Below, piece by piece: positions 1-8,153 of a stretch of DNA of 64,000 nucleotides. Below the pieces are notes generated by a model. It worked only from the letters and a program-made list of their open reading frames with translations. It had not been told where the DNA came from and searched no databases. Every line of letters starts with the position of its first letter. The stretch's first letter is position 1. The stretch lies in the NCBI GenBank assembly GCA_016704535.1, contig JADIZZ010000002.1, positions 310,001-374,000 on the forward strand. The letters are read 5' to 3'. This DNA comes from Betaproteobacteria bacterium (GTDB lineage: Bacteria; Pseudomonadota; Gammaproteobacteria; Burkholderiales; Burkholderiaceae_C). A program made the translations under genes and the position numbers.

Positions 1-1
1 G

Positions 2-148
2 CAAAACGACCACCCGCTGCACGACAGCGGGCAGGAAGTGCTGAAGCACGTGGCGCGGCTGCGGGGTTTCGGTGTGCAGCTGGAGTGTGCCAACGCCAAG
101 GGCGAGGTGGCGAAGCGCTGGAGCGTGCCGGGGCCGGCGCAGGCTTGA
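2..148 (+). CDS. C-terminal end of an unrecognised protein
   Basis: An open frame enters from the left edge and ends at TGA 146-148, giving the last 48 residues of a protein that starts outside the window. The tail contains KHVARLRGFGVQLEC followed by a basic KRW segment and a short Pro/Ala end. Only three bases separate its stop from the stop of the convergent receptor gene, which fits a real gene end. I do not recognise the family and no function can be given from this fragment. Confidence 0.5.
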   Translation, partial: QNDHPLHDSGQEVLKHVARLRGFGVQLECANAKGEVAKRWSVPGPAQA

Positions 149-151
149 CTG

Positions 152-1126
152 TCAGCTGTCCACCTTCACATTCCCCTCCTTCACCACCCGCGCCCACTTC
201 ACCTGCTCGCTCTGGATGAACTGCGCGAACTTCTCGCGCGTGCCGCCGCCGTCCTCGGCGCCGTAGGTCTCCATCTGCGCCTGCACGTCGGGCATGGCCA
301 GCACGGTGTTGACGTCGCGGTTGATCTTGTCGGCAATCGCCGGTGACAGGCCCTTGGGCGCCACCAGGCCGTACCAGACCGTGGCTTCGAAGCCGTCGAA
401 ACCCTGCTCCTGCATCGTCGGCACCGTCGGGTGGCCCTTGGCGCGCTTCAGGCGCGTCTGCGCAATCGCCACCACCTTGCCGCTCTTCACGTGCGGCGTG
501 GCCGAGGTCATGGTCTCGAAGCTGTACTGCACCTGGCCGCCCATCAGGTCGGTCAGCGCCGGGCCGCTGCCCTTGTAGGGCACGTGGATGGCATCCACCT
601 TCGCCTGCACCTTGAACATCTCCAGCGCCAGATGCTGCGCCGAGCCCTGGCCGGCCGAAGCGAACGCCACCTTGCCGGGTTCGGCCTTGCAGCGCGCGAC
701 GACTTCCGCCACGCTCTTGTTCGGCACGTTGGGATTGGCGATCAACAGGTTGGGCGTCACGCCCACCATGCAGATCGGGGTGAAGTCGGTCTGCGCGTTG
801 TAGCGCAGCTTGGCGCCCTGCAGCGCCGGGCCCAGGGCATGGCTGTTGATGTGCGCCATCAGCAGCACGCTGCCGTCGCCGGGCTGCTGCGCGGTGTACT
901 CGGCGGCGATCAGTCCGGCCGCGCCGGCCTTGGTCTCGACGATGACCTGCTGGTTCCACATCGTCGTGAGCTTGGCGCCGACCACACGCGCCAGCGCGTC
1001 GGTGCCGCCGCCCGGCGGAAAGCCGACGACGATCTTCACCGGTCCGCTCGGCCAGGCCGGCTGGGCCCAGGCCGAGGGCAGGGCGATGGCGGCGGCGGCG
1101 CCTTGGATCAGGGAGCGTCTTTGCAT
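152..1126 (-). CDS. Bug-family periplasmic solute-binding receptor of a tripartite tricarboxylate transporter
   Basis: A 324-residue protein beginning MQRRSLIQGAAAAIALPSAWA, a signal peptide with a twin Arg and an Ala-rich core cleaved near residue 22. The mature start WPSGPVKIVVGFPPGGGTD is the hallmark of the Bug receptors greatly expanded in Burkholderiales, which bind small carboxylates in the periplasm. Length is typical of the family. It lies 44 bp downstream of the glyoxylate aminotransferase on the same strand, so the two are probably cotranscribed, and the ligand is likely a carboxylate used by this cluster. No membrane TctA/TctB partners are visible in the window; many Bug proteins are orphans. 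The ligand cannot be read from the sequence. Confidence 0.92.
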   Translation of the reverse strand: MQRRSLIQGAAAAIALPSAWAQPAWPSGPVKIVVGFPPGGGTDALARVVGAKLTTMWNQQVIVETKAGAAGLIAAEYTAQQPGDGSVLLMAHINSHALGPALQGAKLRYNAQTDFTPICMVGVTPNLLIANPNVPNKSVAEVVARCKAEPGKVAFASAGQGSAQHLALEMFKVQAKVDAIHVPYKGSGPALTDLMGGQVQYSFETMTSATPHVKSGKVVAIAQTRLKRAKGHPTVPTMQEQGFDGFEATVWYGLVAPKGLSPAIADKINRDVNTVLAMPDVQAQMETYGAEDGGGTREKFAQFIQSEQVKWARVVKEGNVKVDS

Positions 1127-1170
1127 GGTGGGGGGTCTCCTGTCGGGGTTCGGTTGGATCGGATGATTCG

Positions 1171-2400
1171 TCAGGCGCTGTGCGCTGCGGGGTGTTCGGC
1201 AAAGTGGTCCATCAGCGCCTGCACGCCGCTGCCGGCCAGCTTCACGCCAGCCAGCTTCAGGCCCATCTCGCAGCCGCCGACGGTGGCCACCAGGGTGAGG
1301 TCGTTGCAGTCGCCCAGGTGGCCGATGCGGAACATGCGGCCCTTCACCTTGCCCAGGCCGGTGCCCAGGCTGAGGTCGAAACGCGTGTGGATGAGCTTGC
1401 GCACGGCATCCGCGTCCACGCCCACGGGTGTGACCACGCCGGTGAGCACCGGCGAATACACGGCCGCGTCGGCGCACTGGATGGGCAGGCCCCAGGCGGT
1501 GACGGCGGCGCGCACACCGGCGGCCCAGCGCTGGTGGCGCGCGAACACGGTGTCCAGGCCGTGCTCCAGCACCATCTCCAGCGCCTCGTGCAGGCCGTAG
1601 AGCAGGTTGGTGCTGGGCGTGTAGGGCCAGTAGCCGCCCTTGTTCATCTCGACGATCTCGTCCCAGGCCCAGAAGCTCTTCGGCAGCCGGGCGCCTTTGC
1701 TGACCTCCAGCGCTCGCGGGCTCAGTGCGTTGAAGCTGATGCCCGGCGGCAGCATCAGGCCCTTCTGCGAACCGCTGATGGCCACGTCCACGCCCCAGGC
1801 GTCGTGGCGGTAGTCGGCGCTGGCCAGGCCCGAGATGGTGTCGACCATCAGCAGCGCCGGATGCTTCGCGCTGTCGATGGCGCGGCGCACGGCGGCGATG
1901 TCGCTGGTGACGCCGGTGCTGGTCTCGTTGTGCACCACGCACACGGCCTTGATCTGGTGCCCGGTGTCGGCGCGCAGGCGTTCTTCGATCAGCGCCGCAT
2001 TCACGCCGCGCCGCCAGCTGACAGGCAGGCCGGTCTCGGCGCAAGTGCCGGGCTCGGCGATGAACTCGGTCTTCAGCCCCAGGCGCGTGGCCATCTTCTG
2101 CCACAGCGTGGCGAACTGGCCCGTCTCGTACATCAGCACCAAATCGCCCGGGCTCATGGTGTTGGCCAGCGCGGCTTCCCAGGCGCCCGTGCCGCTGGCC
2201 GGGTAGATGGCCACCGGGTGCTTCGTCTGGAAGACCTGTTGGATGCCGGCCAGCAGCTTCAGCCCCAGCGCGCCGAACTCGGGGCCGCGGTGGTCGATGG
2301 TGGGCAGGCTCATCGCCCGCAGGATGCGGTCGGGCACCGGGCTGGGGCCGGGAATCTGCAGGAAGTGGCGGCCGGTGGGGTGCTGGTTCAGCGTGAGCAT
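1171..2400 (-). CDS. Serine/alanine-glyoxylate aminotransferase family protein
   Basis: A 409-residue PLP-dependent class V aminotransferase. The N-terminus carries the family signature IPGPSPVPDRILRAM with the DHRGPEF segment near residue 36. The PLP lysine is K213 in SGSQKGLMLPPG, preceded by the cofactor-contacting MVDTISG. The family moves the amino group of serine, alanine or ureidoglycine to glyoxylate; which donor is used cannot be decided here. The ATG at 2400 is chosen because AAAGGA lies 7 bases upstream; an upstream ATG at 2430 lies inside the operator palindrome and is less likely. It is transcribed away from the GntR regulator across a region with two identical palindromes and is probably controlled by it. 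Confidence 0.9.
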   Translation of the reverse strand: MLTLNQHPTGRHFLQIPGPSPVPDRILRAMSLPTIDHRGPEFGALGLKLLAGIQQVFQTKHPVAIYPASGTGAWEAALANTMSPGDLVLMYETGQFATLWQKMATRLGLKTEFIAEPGTCAETGLPVSWRRGVNAALIEERLRADTGHQIKAVCVVHNETSTGVTSDIAAVRRAIDSAKHPALLMVDTISGLASADYRHDAWGVDVAISGSQKGLMLPPGISFNALSPRALEVSKGARLPKSFWAWDEIVEMNKGGYWPYTPSTNLLYGLHEALEMVLEHGLDTVFARHQRWAAGVRAAVTAWGLPIQCADAAVYSPVLTGVVTPVGVDADAVRKLIHTRFDLSLGTGLGKVKGRMFRIGHLGDCNDLTLVATVGGCEMGLKLAGVKLAGSGVQALMDHFAEHPAAHSA

Positions 2401-2422
2401 CGGAAATCCTTTCGGGCCGAAG

Positions 2423-2436
2423 TTTTGCATGCAAAA
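2423..2436. promoter_or_regulatory. Candidate GntR operator, copy 1
   Basis: A perfect 14-bp palindrome, TTTTGCATGCAAAA, lying 23 bp upstream of the aminotransferase start. Its 12-bp core recurs at 2491-2502, with 67 bp between centres. FCD-type GntR regulators usually bind short palindromes of this kind next to their own gene, so this is a strong operator candidate for the adjacent regulator. Confidence 0.7.
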
Positions 2437-2490
2437 GAGCCGAATGCCTGATGGATAACCCTGGGTGGCAAGCCCATCGCGGCCCTTGGA

Positions 2491-2502
2491 TTTGCATGCA
2501 AA
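2491..2502. promoter_or_regulatory. Candidate GntR operator, copy 2
   Basis: A perfect 12-bp palindrome, TTTGCATGCAAA, just upstream of the regulator start at 2514. It shares its full core with the copy at 2423-2436. The two copies are on the regulator side and on the aminotransferase side of the divergent promoter region, as expected for autoregulation plus control of the catabolic genes. Confidence 0.7.
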
Positions 2503-2513
2503 ATGTCAAGACC

Positions 2514-3209
2514 ATGGCCGACATCATCGATCTGAGCCACGCCGGCCTGCACGAGCAGGCCGCTGCGCGGCTGCGCAACATGCTGGTGGAGGGCCGCATT
2601 GCCCCCGGTGCCAAGCTCAACGAACGTGAACTGGCCGAGGCACTGCACGTCTCGCGCACGCCGCTGCGCGAGGCCATCAAGATGCTGGCCAGCGAAGGCC
2701 TGGTCGACCTGCTGCCCAACCGCGGCGCGGTGGCCGTGAAGCTCACCGAGGCCGACGTGCAACACAGCTTCGAGCTGCTGGCCGAACTGGAAGGGCTGGC
2801 CGGCGAACTGGCGGCGCAGCGCATCGACGATGCTGCCCGCAACGAACTGCGCGCCAAGCACTTCGAGATGATGGCCTGCCATGCGCGGCGCGACCTCTCG
2901 GGCTACTACCGGCTGAACGCGCTCATCCACGCCGGCATCAGCGCCTCGGCGGCCAACCCGGTGCTGACGCACACCTATGGCCAGGTCAACGCGCGCGTGC
3001 AGAGCCTGCGCTTCCGCACCAACCAGGATGAAGCCAAGTGGCAGCGTGCGATGCACGAGCACACCCAGATGATGGACGCGCTGGACGCGCGCGACGGCGC
3101 CGCGCTGCGCGCCATCCTGAGAACCCACCTCGAACACAAGCGCGACACCGTGCTGGCGCTGATGCACGCCGGCGAACTGGGCCAGGCGCCGCAAGGACGG
3201 CAGGCATGA
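2514..3209 (+). CDS. GntR-family (FadR/FCD type) transcriptional regulator
   Basis: A 231-residue protein with an N-terminal winged helix (about residues 10-75; LNERELAEALHVSRTPLREA is the recognition region) and an all-helical FCD ligand domain with the metal-binding pattern ending HxxH at HTQMM and RTHLEHK. Such proteins sense small carboxylates. The ATG at 2514 is preferred over the upstream ATG at 2451 because the earlier one would place the operator palindrome inside the gene. Its stop overlaps the next gene's start (ATGA, 3206-3209), so it is translationally coupled to the FAD/Fe-S oxidase. The ligand is probably a 2-hydroxy or 2-oxo acid handled by this cluster, which is an inference from context. 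Confidence 0.9.
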   Translation: MADIIDLSHAGLHEQAAARLRNMLVEGRIAPGAKLNERELAEALHVSRTPLREAIKMLASEGLVDLLPNRGAVAVKLTEADVQHSFELLAELEGLAGELAAQRIDDAARNELRAKHFEMMACHARRDLSGYYRLNALIHAGISASAANPVLTHTYGQVNARVQSLRFRTNQDEAKWQRAMHEHTQMMDALDARDGAALRAILRTHLEHKRDTVLALMHAGELGQAPQGRQA

Positions 3210-6200
3210 ACGCCACGACGAAGACCGAGACCGCGCGGCTGGCCGATGCGCCTGTCGTCCCCGCGCACCCGCACACCACGTTGCCGCCTAACGAGACATG
3301 CGAGGCGCTGGCGCGACGCCTGCGCGCCGAGACACGTGGTGAAGTGCTGTTCGACGCCGCATCACGTGGCCGTTATGCCACCGATGCGTCGGCCTACCAG
3401 ATCACCCCCGTCGGCGTCTTCGTGCCCACCACGCCGGACGAGGCGGCCATCGCGCTGGCCGTCGCGCGCGAGTTGAAGGTGCCGGTGCTGGCACGCGGCG
3501 GCGGCACCAGCCAGTGCGGCCAGACCACGGGTGCGGCGTTGGTCGTCGACTGCAGCAAGCACTTGCGGCGTGTGCTCGACGTGGACGTCGAAGCGCGCAC
3601 TGCCACCGTCGAGCCCGGCCTGGTGCTCGACCACCTCAACGCGGCGTTGAAGAAACACGGCCTGTGGTTCCCGGTGGACGTGTCCACCGGCGCGCAGGCC
3701 ACGCTGGGCGGCATGGCGGGCAACAACAGCTGCGGCAGCCGCAGCATCGCCTACGGCAACATGGTGCACAACGTCACCGGCGCGCAGGCCTGGCTGGCCG
3801 ATGGTGAGCTCGTCGAGTTCGGCCGTGTCGACCAGGCCAGCGGCAAGGCGGTGCAGATCGCCGACTTCGTGCGTGGCCTGGCCGAACAGCACCGGGCCGA
3901 GATCGAGGCCCACTGGCCCAAGGTGATGCGCCGCGTGGCCGGCTACAACCTCGACATCTTCCATCCGCAGAGCGAGCTGCCCTACACGCAAGACGGCAGC
4001 GTCAACCTGGCGCACCTGCTGGTGGGCAGCGAGGGCACGCTGGCCTTCACGAAGAGCCTGACGCTGCCGCTGGCCGAACTGCCGCGCGGCAAGGTGCTCG
4101 GCGTCGTGAACTTCAGCAGCTTCCACGCCGCGATGGATTCGGCGCAGCACATCGTCAAGCTCGGCCCCACCGCGGTGGAACTGGTCGACCGCACCATGGT
4201 CGAGCTGGCGCTCACCAACCCGGCCTTCCGGCCGACGATGCAGACGGCGCTGATCGGCCGGCCCGAGGCCATCCTGCTCGTCGAGTTCGCCGGCCCCGAC
4301 CGCGCTGCGCTGCTGCACAAGCTGCGCGACCTGGTAGCGCTGATGGGCGACCTGGGCCTGCCCGGCAGCGTCGTCGAGATGCCCGACGAAGCGGCGCAGA
4401 AGAACCTCTGGGAGGTGCGCAAGGCGGGCCTGAACATCATGATGTCGCTGAAGGGCGACGGCAAGCCGGTGAGCTTCATCGAGGACTGCGCCGTGCCACT
4501 GGTGCATCTGGCCGAATACACCGACGCATTGACCGAAGTCTTCGCTCGCCACGGCACACGCGGCACGTGGTACGCGCACGCCAGCGTGGGTACGCTGCAC
4601 GTACGGCCCATCCTCGACATGCGGGTGGACGGTGGCGCACGCATGCGCGCCATCGCCGAAGAGGCGTCGGCGCTCGTGCGCAGGTTCAAGGGCGCGTACT
4701 CGGGGGAGCATGGCGACGGCCTCTGCCGCGGCGAGTGGATCGAGTGGCAGTTCGGCCGCAAGCTGAACGACGCCTTCCGCGCCATCAAGCAGCAACTCGA
4801 CCCGGGTAACCTCTTGAACCCCGGCAAGATCATCGACCCGCCGAAGATGGACGACGGCGCGTTGCTGCGCTACCCGCCGGCCTCGGCGCCGAAGCCTTAT
4901 CGGCGAATCGCACTGACACCGGTGCTCGACTGGTCGGCCTGGAACGTCAAGGCCGACCCCGTCACCGAAGTCACCACCGCGCCCGGCACCGGCGGCGACA
5001 GCACGCACGGCCTGGCGATGGCCGTGGAGATGTGCAACAACAACGGCCACTGCCGCAAGTTCGACGCCGGCACCATGTGCCCGAGCTACCGCGTCACGCG
5101 CGACGAGCAGCACGTGACGCGCGGCCGCGCGAACACCTTGCGCCTGGCGCTGAGCGGGCAGCTCGGCCCCGACGCCTTCACGTCTGACGCCGTCGCCGAG
5201 GCGATGGAACTCTGCGTCGGCTGCAAGGGCTGTAAGCGTGAATGCCCCACCGGCGTGGACATGGCGCGGCTGAAGATCGAGTTCACCGCGCAGCGCAAAC
5301 AGCGCGACGGCTTCACGCTCAAGGACAGGATGCTGGCCGGTCTGCCGCAGCAGGCGCACCGCGCCGCCGCGATACCCGGCCTCGCCGCGCTGCTGAACCT
5401 GCGCAACACGTCACCACTGCTGCGACGCCTGGGTGAACGGCTGATGGGCGTGACGGCGCAACGCGCGCTGCCGGCCTTCCGCCGCGACACCTTCTGGCGC
5501 AACCCTGGCGCCACGCCCTTCGTCGGCCGCGACGAGGCGCTCGCCGCTGCCCGCGCCGGCAACAAGGTCGCCGTGCTCTTCGTCGACAGCTTCACCGGCG
5601 GCTTCGAGACCGAGAACGCCCACGCCGCCGCGCAGGTGCTGCACGCCGCCGGCTACGCGCTGCACACGGTCAGCAAGGTGGGAGGCCACCATTGCTGCGG
5701 CCGCACGCAGCTGGCCGCGGGCATGGTGGACGCGGCCCGCGCCTCGCTCTCGGCGCTGCTCGACGCGCTGCTGCCGCTGGCTGAAGCCGGCATCGCCATC
5801 GTCGGCCAGGAGCCGAGTTGCCTGCTGACGCTGCGCGACGAGGCACTGGCGCTCAAGCTCGGCCCCAAGGCCGAGACGGTGGCCGCGCAGGCGCTGCTGT
5901 TCGAGGAGTTCATTGCCCGCGAAGTGAAGGCCGGCCGCTTCAGCCTGCAGCTGAGACCGCTCGGCAAGCCGCTGCTGGTGCACGGCCACTGTCATCAGAA
6001 GGCCTTCGGCGCGGTGAGCCCGCTGCTCGACGTGCTGAGGCTGATCCCCGGCGCGCAGCCGCAGCTCATCGAAAGCTCGTGCTGCGGCATGGCCGGCAGC
6101 TTCGGCTACGAAGCGAAGCACCAGGAAGTCTCGATGCAGATGGCCGAGGCCACGTTGCTGCCGGCCATCCGCCAGCAGCCGGACGCCGTGGTGGTGGCCG

Positions 6201-6286
6201 ACGGCACCAGCTGCCGCCACCAGATCGCCGACGGTGCGCAGCGCCAAGCCGTGCACGCGGCGCGACTGCTGGCTTCGCTGCTGTAA
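3206..6286 (+). CDS. FAD-linked D-2-hydroxyacid dehydrogenase with C-terminal Fe-S domains (YdiJ type)
   Basis: A 1026-residue three-part protein. Residues about 60-290 are a PCMH FAD-binding domain (LARGGGTSQCGQTTG and a GNNSCGSRS segment), followed by the FAD-oxidase C-terminal domain with SGEHGDGLCRGEW. Near residue 610 comes a CNNNGHC motif and near 670 CVGCKGCKRECPTG, two ferredoxin-like clusters. The last third has two CCG heterodisulfide-reductase-type motifs (HHCCGRTQ near 830, SSCCGMAGS near 958). Length and order match E. coli YdiJ, a membrane-associated enzyme oxidising D-2-hydroxyacids such as D-2-hydroxyglutarate. Start coupled to the regulator by an ATGA overlap. The exact substrate cannot be told from sequence. 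Confidence 0.92.
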   Translation: MNATTKTETARLADAPVVPAHPHTTLPPNETCEALARRLRAETRGEVLFDAASRGRYATDASAYQITPVGVFVPTTPDEAAIALAVARELKVPVLARGGGTSQCGQTTGAALVVDCSKHLRRVLDVDVEARTATVEPGLVLDHLNAALKKHGLWFPVDVSTGAQATLGGMAGNNSCGSRSIAYGNMVHNVTGAQAWLADGELVEFGRVDQASGKAVQIADFVRGLAEQHRAEIEAHWPKVMRRVAGYNLDIFHPQSELPYTQDGSVNLAHLLVGSEGTLAFTKSLTLPLAELPRGKVLGVVNFSSFHAAMDSAQHIVKLGPTAVELVDRTMVELALTNPAFRPTMQTALIGRPEAILLVEFAGPDRAALLHKLRDLVALMGDLGLPGSVVEMPDEAAQKNLWEVRKAGLNIMMSLKGDGKPVSFIEDCAVPLVHLAEYTDALTEVFARHGTRGTWYAHASVGTLHVRPILDMRVDGGARMRAIAEEASALVRRFKGAYSGEHGDGLCRGEWIEWQFGRKLNDAFRAIKQQLDPGNLLNPGKIIDPPKMDDGALLRYPPASAPKPYRRIALTPVLDWSAWNVKADPVTEVTTAPGTGGDSTHGLAMAVEMCNNNGHCRKFDAGTMCPSYRVTRDEQHVTRGRANTLRLALSGQLGPDAFTSDAVAEAMELCVGCKGCKRECPTGVDMARLKIEFTAQRKQRDGFTLKDRMLAGLPQQAHRAAAIPGLAALLNLRNTSPLLRRLGERLMGVTAQRALPAFRRDTFWRNPGATPFVGRDEALAAARAGNKVAVLFVDSFTGGFETENAHAAAQVLHAAGYALHTVSKVGGHHCCGRTQLAAGMVDAARASLSALLDALLPLAEAGIAIVGQEPSCLLTLRDEALALKLGPKAETVAAQALLFEEFIAREVKAGRFSLQLRPLGKPLLVHGHCHQKAFGAVSPLLDVLRLIPGAQPQLIESSCCGMAGSFGYEAKHQEVSMQMAEATLLPAIRQQPDAVVVADGTSCRHQIADGAQRQAVHAARLLASLL

Positions 6287-6328
6287 CCGCGGGCGCCAGC
6301 GAGGCCCCTGCCGGCTGCCGTGGGCCGT

Positions 6329-6520
6329 TCAGCTGACGTCGCGCCGTGGGGGCGTCGTGCAGGCCGTCGGGTCGGCGACGAAGAGCCAGCCCAGGGCCAC
6401 GGCGGCCGGCACGGCCAGGAACCAGGCGCTTGTGCCGCCCAGCCACAATCCGAACGCGCCGACGGCCAGGCCGGCGGCCGTGCAGGCCAGCAACAGCACG
6501 AGACGGGCGCGTGTTTTCAC
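6329..6520 (-). CDS. Small two-helix membrane protein, unknown function
   Basis: A 63-residue ORF starting at GTG 6520, nine bases after the stop of the FAD oxidase gene and in the same direction, with a GAGG 7 bases upstream. It encodes two hydrophobic helices (about residues 7-29 and 32-50) separated by a short Gly/Thr/Ser turn, and a charged C-terminus ending RRDVS. Position and spacing suggest it is the last gene of the oxidase transcript and could be a membrane partner or anchor for it, but no family is recognised. It could be spurious, though the clean two-helix pattern and ribosome site argue for a real gene. Confidence 0.6.
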   Translation of the reverse strand: MKTRARLVLLLACTAAGLAVGAFGLWLGGTSAWFLAVPAAVALGWLFVADPTACTTPPRRDVS

Positions 6521-6528
6521 CCCGAGCC

Positions 6529-7953
6529 TCAGTCGAAGCTGAACACCTTCCCCGGGTTCATGATGTTCTGCGGATCCAGCGCGCGCTTGATGGCGCGCAT
6601 CGCGGCCACCGCGGGCGCGCCGGCCTCTTCCAGCAGGTAGCCCATCTTGTGCAGGCCGACGCCATGTTCGCCGGTGCAGGTGCCTTCCAGCGCCAGCGCG
6701 CGCCGCACCATCTTCACGTTCAGCGCTTCGGCCGCGGCGAGTTCGGCGGGGTCGTTCGGGTCCATCAGGTAGGTGAGGTGGAAATTGCCGTCGCCGACAT
6801 GGCCGACGATCCAGTACGGGATGCCCGAGGCGTCGGCCTCTTCGACGCTGGCGTTGATGCTCTCGGCCAGGCGTGAGATCGGCACGCAGGTGTCGCTGCT
6901 CTGCGAACGGCAGCCGGGGCGTGTCTGCAGCGCTGCGAAATAGGCCTGGTGGCGCGCCGTCCACAGCTTCGTTCGCTCTTCGGGCGTCCTCGCCCACTGG
7001 AAGTCCTCGCCGCCGTGGTCGCGCGCCAGCGCCTGCACCGTCTCGGCCTGCTCCTTCACGCCGGCCTCGCTGCCGTGGAACTCCATCAGCAGCATCGGCG
7101 CCTCGCGCAGGCCCAGCTTGCTGTAGGCGTTGACGGCGCGGATGGCGTTGGCGTCCAGCAGTTCGCAGCGCGCGATGGGCACGCCCATCTGGATGGTCTG
7201 GATCGTGGTGCGCACCGCCGCGTCGATGCTCGGGAAGTGGCAGATCGCCGCGCTCACCGCCTCGGGCAGCGGGTAGAGCTTGAGCGTGACCTCGGTCATC
7301 ACGCCCAGCGTGCCTTCGCTGCCGACGAACAGGCGCGTCAGGTCGTAGCCGGCGCTGCTCTTCTTTGCCCGCGTGCCGGTGTGCATCAGCTCGCCGGACG
7401 CGTTCACGACGGTCAGCCCCAGCACGTTCTCGCGCATCGTGCCGTAACGCACGGCGTTCGTGCCGCTCGCACGTGTGGCGGCCATGCCGCCCAAAGTGGC
7501 GTTGGCGCCGGGGTCGATGGGGAAAAACAGGCCGGCGTCCTTCAGCTCGCGGTTGAGCTGCTCGCGCGTGACACCGGCCTGCACGGTGGCCGTCAGGTCG
7601 TCGGCGTGGATGTGCAGCACGCGGTCCATGCGGCTGAGGTCCAGGCTGACCCCGCCCTGCAGCGCCAGCAGGTGGCCTTCGAGGGAGGTGCCGACTCCGA
7701 AGGGGATCACCGGCACCGCGTTCGCCGCGGCCAGCTTCACCACGGCCACCACGTCTTCGGTGCTCTCGCAGAAGACAACGGCCTCCGGCGGCGCGGCGTC
7801 GTAGAAGCTCTCGCCGCGGCCGTGTTGTTCGCGGATGCCGGCGGCGGTGCTGCAGCGCGCGCCGAAACGTTCGCGCAGCGCGGCCAGCATCGCCGGCGGC
7901 ACCGGGCGGTGCGGATGGGCAGGCAGCACGTGGTCGGGCAGGGGGGCGTTCAT
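6529..7953 (-). CDS. FAD-binding oxidoreductase, D-lactate dehydrogenase (cytochrome) / GlcD type
   Basis: A 474-residue protein with a PCMH FAD domain (about residues 50-230, PFGVGTSLEGH and the DPGANATLGGM segment) and the FAD-oxidase C-terminal domain holding GHVGDGNFH and GTCTGEHGVGLHKMGYL, the active-site and flavin-contact motifs of the LDHD/GlcD family. Length fits D-lactate dehydrogenase (cytochrome) rather than GlcD within a GlcDEF complex, and no glcE or glcF is nearby. It faces the YdiJ-type oxidase convergently, so the two flavoenzymes flank a short shared terminator region. It likely feeds electrons from a D-2-hydroxyacid into the respiratory chain. Substrate uncertain between lactate and glycolate-like acids. 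Confidence 0.9.
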   Translation of the reverse strand: MNAPLPDHVLPAHPHRPVPPAMLAALRERFGARCSTAAGIREQHGRGESFYDAAPPEAVVFCESTEDVVAVVKLAAANAVPVIPFGVGTSLEGHLLALQGGVSLDLSRMDRVLHIHADDLTATVQAGVTREQLNRELKDAGLFFPIDPGANATLGGMAATRASGTNAVRYGTMRENVLGLTVVNASGELMHTGTRAKKSSAGYDLTRLFVGSEGTLGVMTEVTLKLYPLPEAVSAAICHFPSIDAAVRTTIQTIQMGVPIARCELLDANAIRAVNAYSKLGLREAPMLLMEFHGSEAGVKEQAETVQALARDHGGEDFQWARTPEERTKLWTARHQAYFAALQTRPGCRSQSSDTCVPISRLAESINASVEEADASGIPYWIVGHVGDGNFHLTYLMDPNDPAELAAAEALNVKMVRRALALEGTCTGEHGVGLHKMGYLLEEAGAPAVAAMRAIKRALDPQNIMNPGKVFSFD

Positions 7954-8068
7954 GGCGGGTCTCCGGCGGGCGGCATGCGGCAGTCATCGTAGGCCAACCG
8001 CAAGGCGCATGGCGCCACGCCGTGATGCGGGCACCCGGTCCGCGACCGACGCCGGCATGGAAATCCCC

Positions 8069-8089
8069 CCGAAATCCCCTTGATTTCGG
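8069..8089. repeat. Inverted repeat in a divergent promoter region
   Basis: Perfect 8-bp arms CCGAAATC and GATTTCGG with a 5-base loop, located between the FAD oxidase start (7953) and the divergent hypothetical gene (8154). It has no T-run after it, so an operator is more likely than a terminator. The factor is unknown. Confidence 0.45.
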
Positions 8090-8153
8090 CCACCGCCCCG
8101 AGCCATTCTGTGCCGAAATGGAGGCCAGCAACGACTCGCCATCGGAGCCCGCC

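Noticed and set aside
1180..2451. A 423-codon plus-strand frame opposite the aminotransferase
   Set aside because: Mirror frame of the aminotransferase codons, rich in His, Gln and Ala, with no recognisable fold.
1127..2857. A 901-codon minus-strand frame joined to the Bug receptor
   Set aside because: The upstream part is antisense-like Arg/Ala/Gly-rich sequence overlapping the aminotransferase in another frame; the receptor starts at its own signal peptide at 1126.
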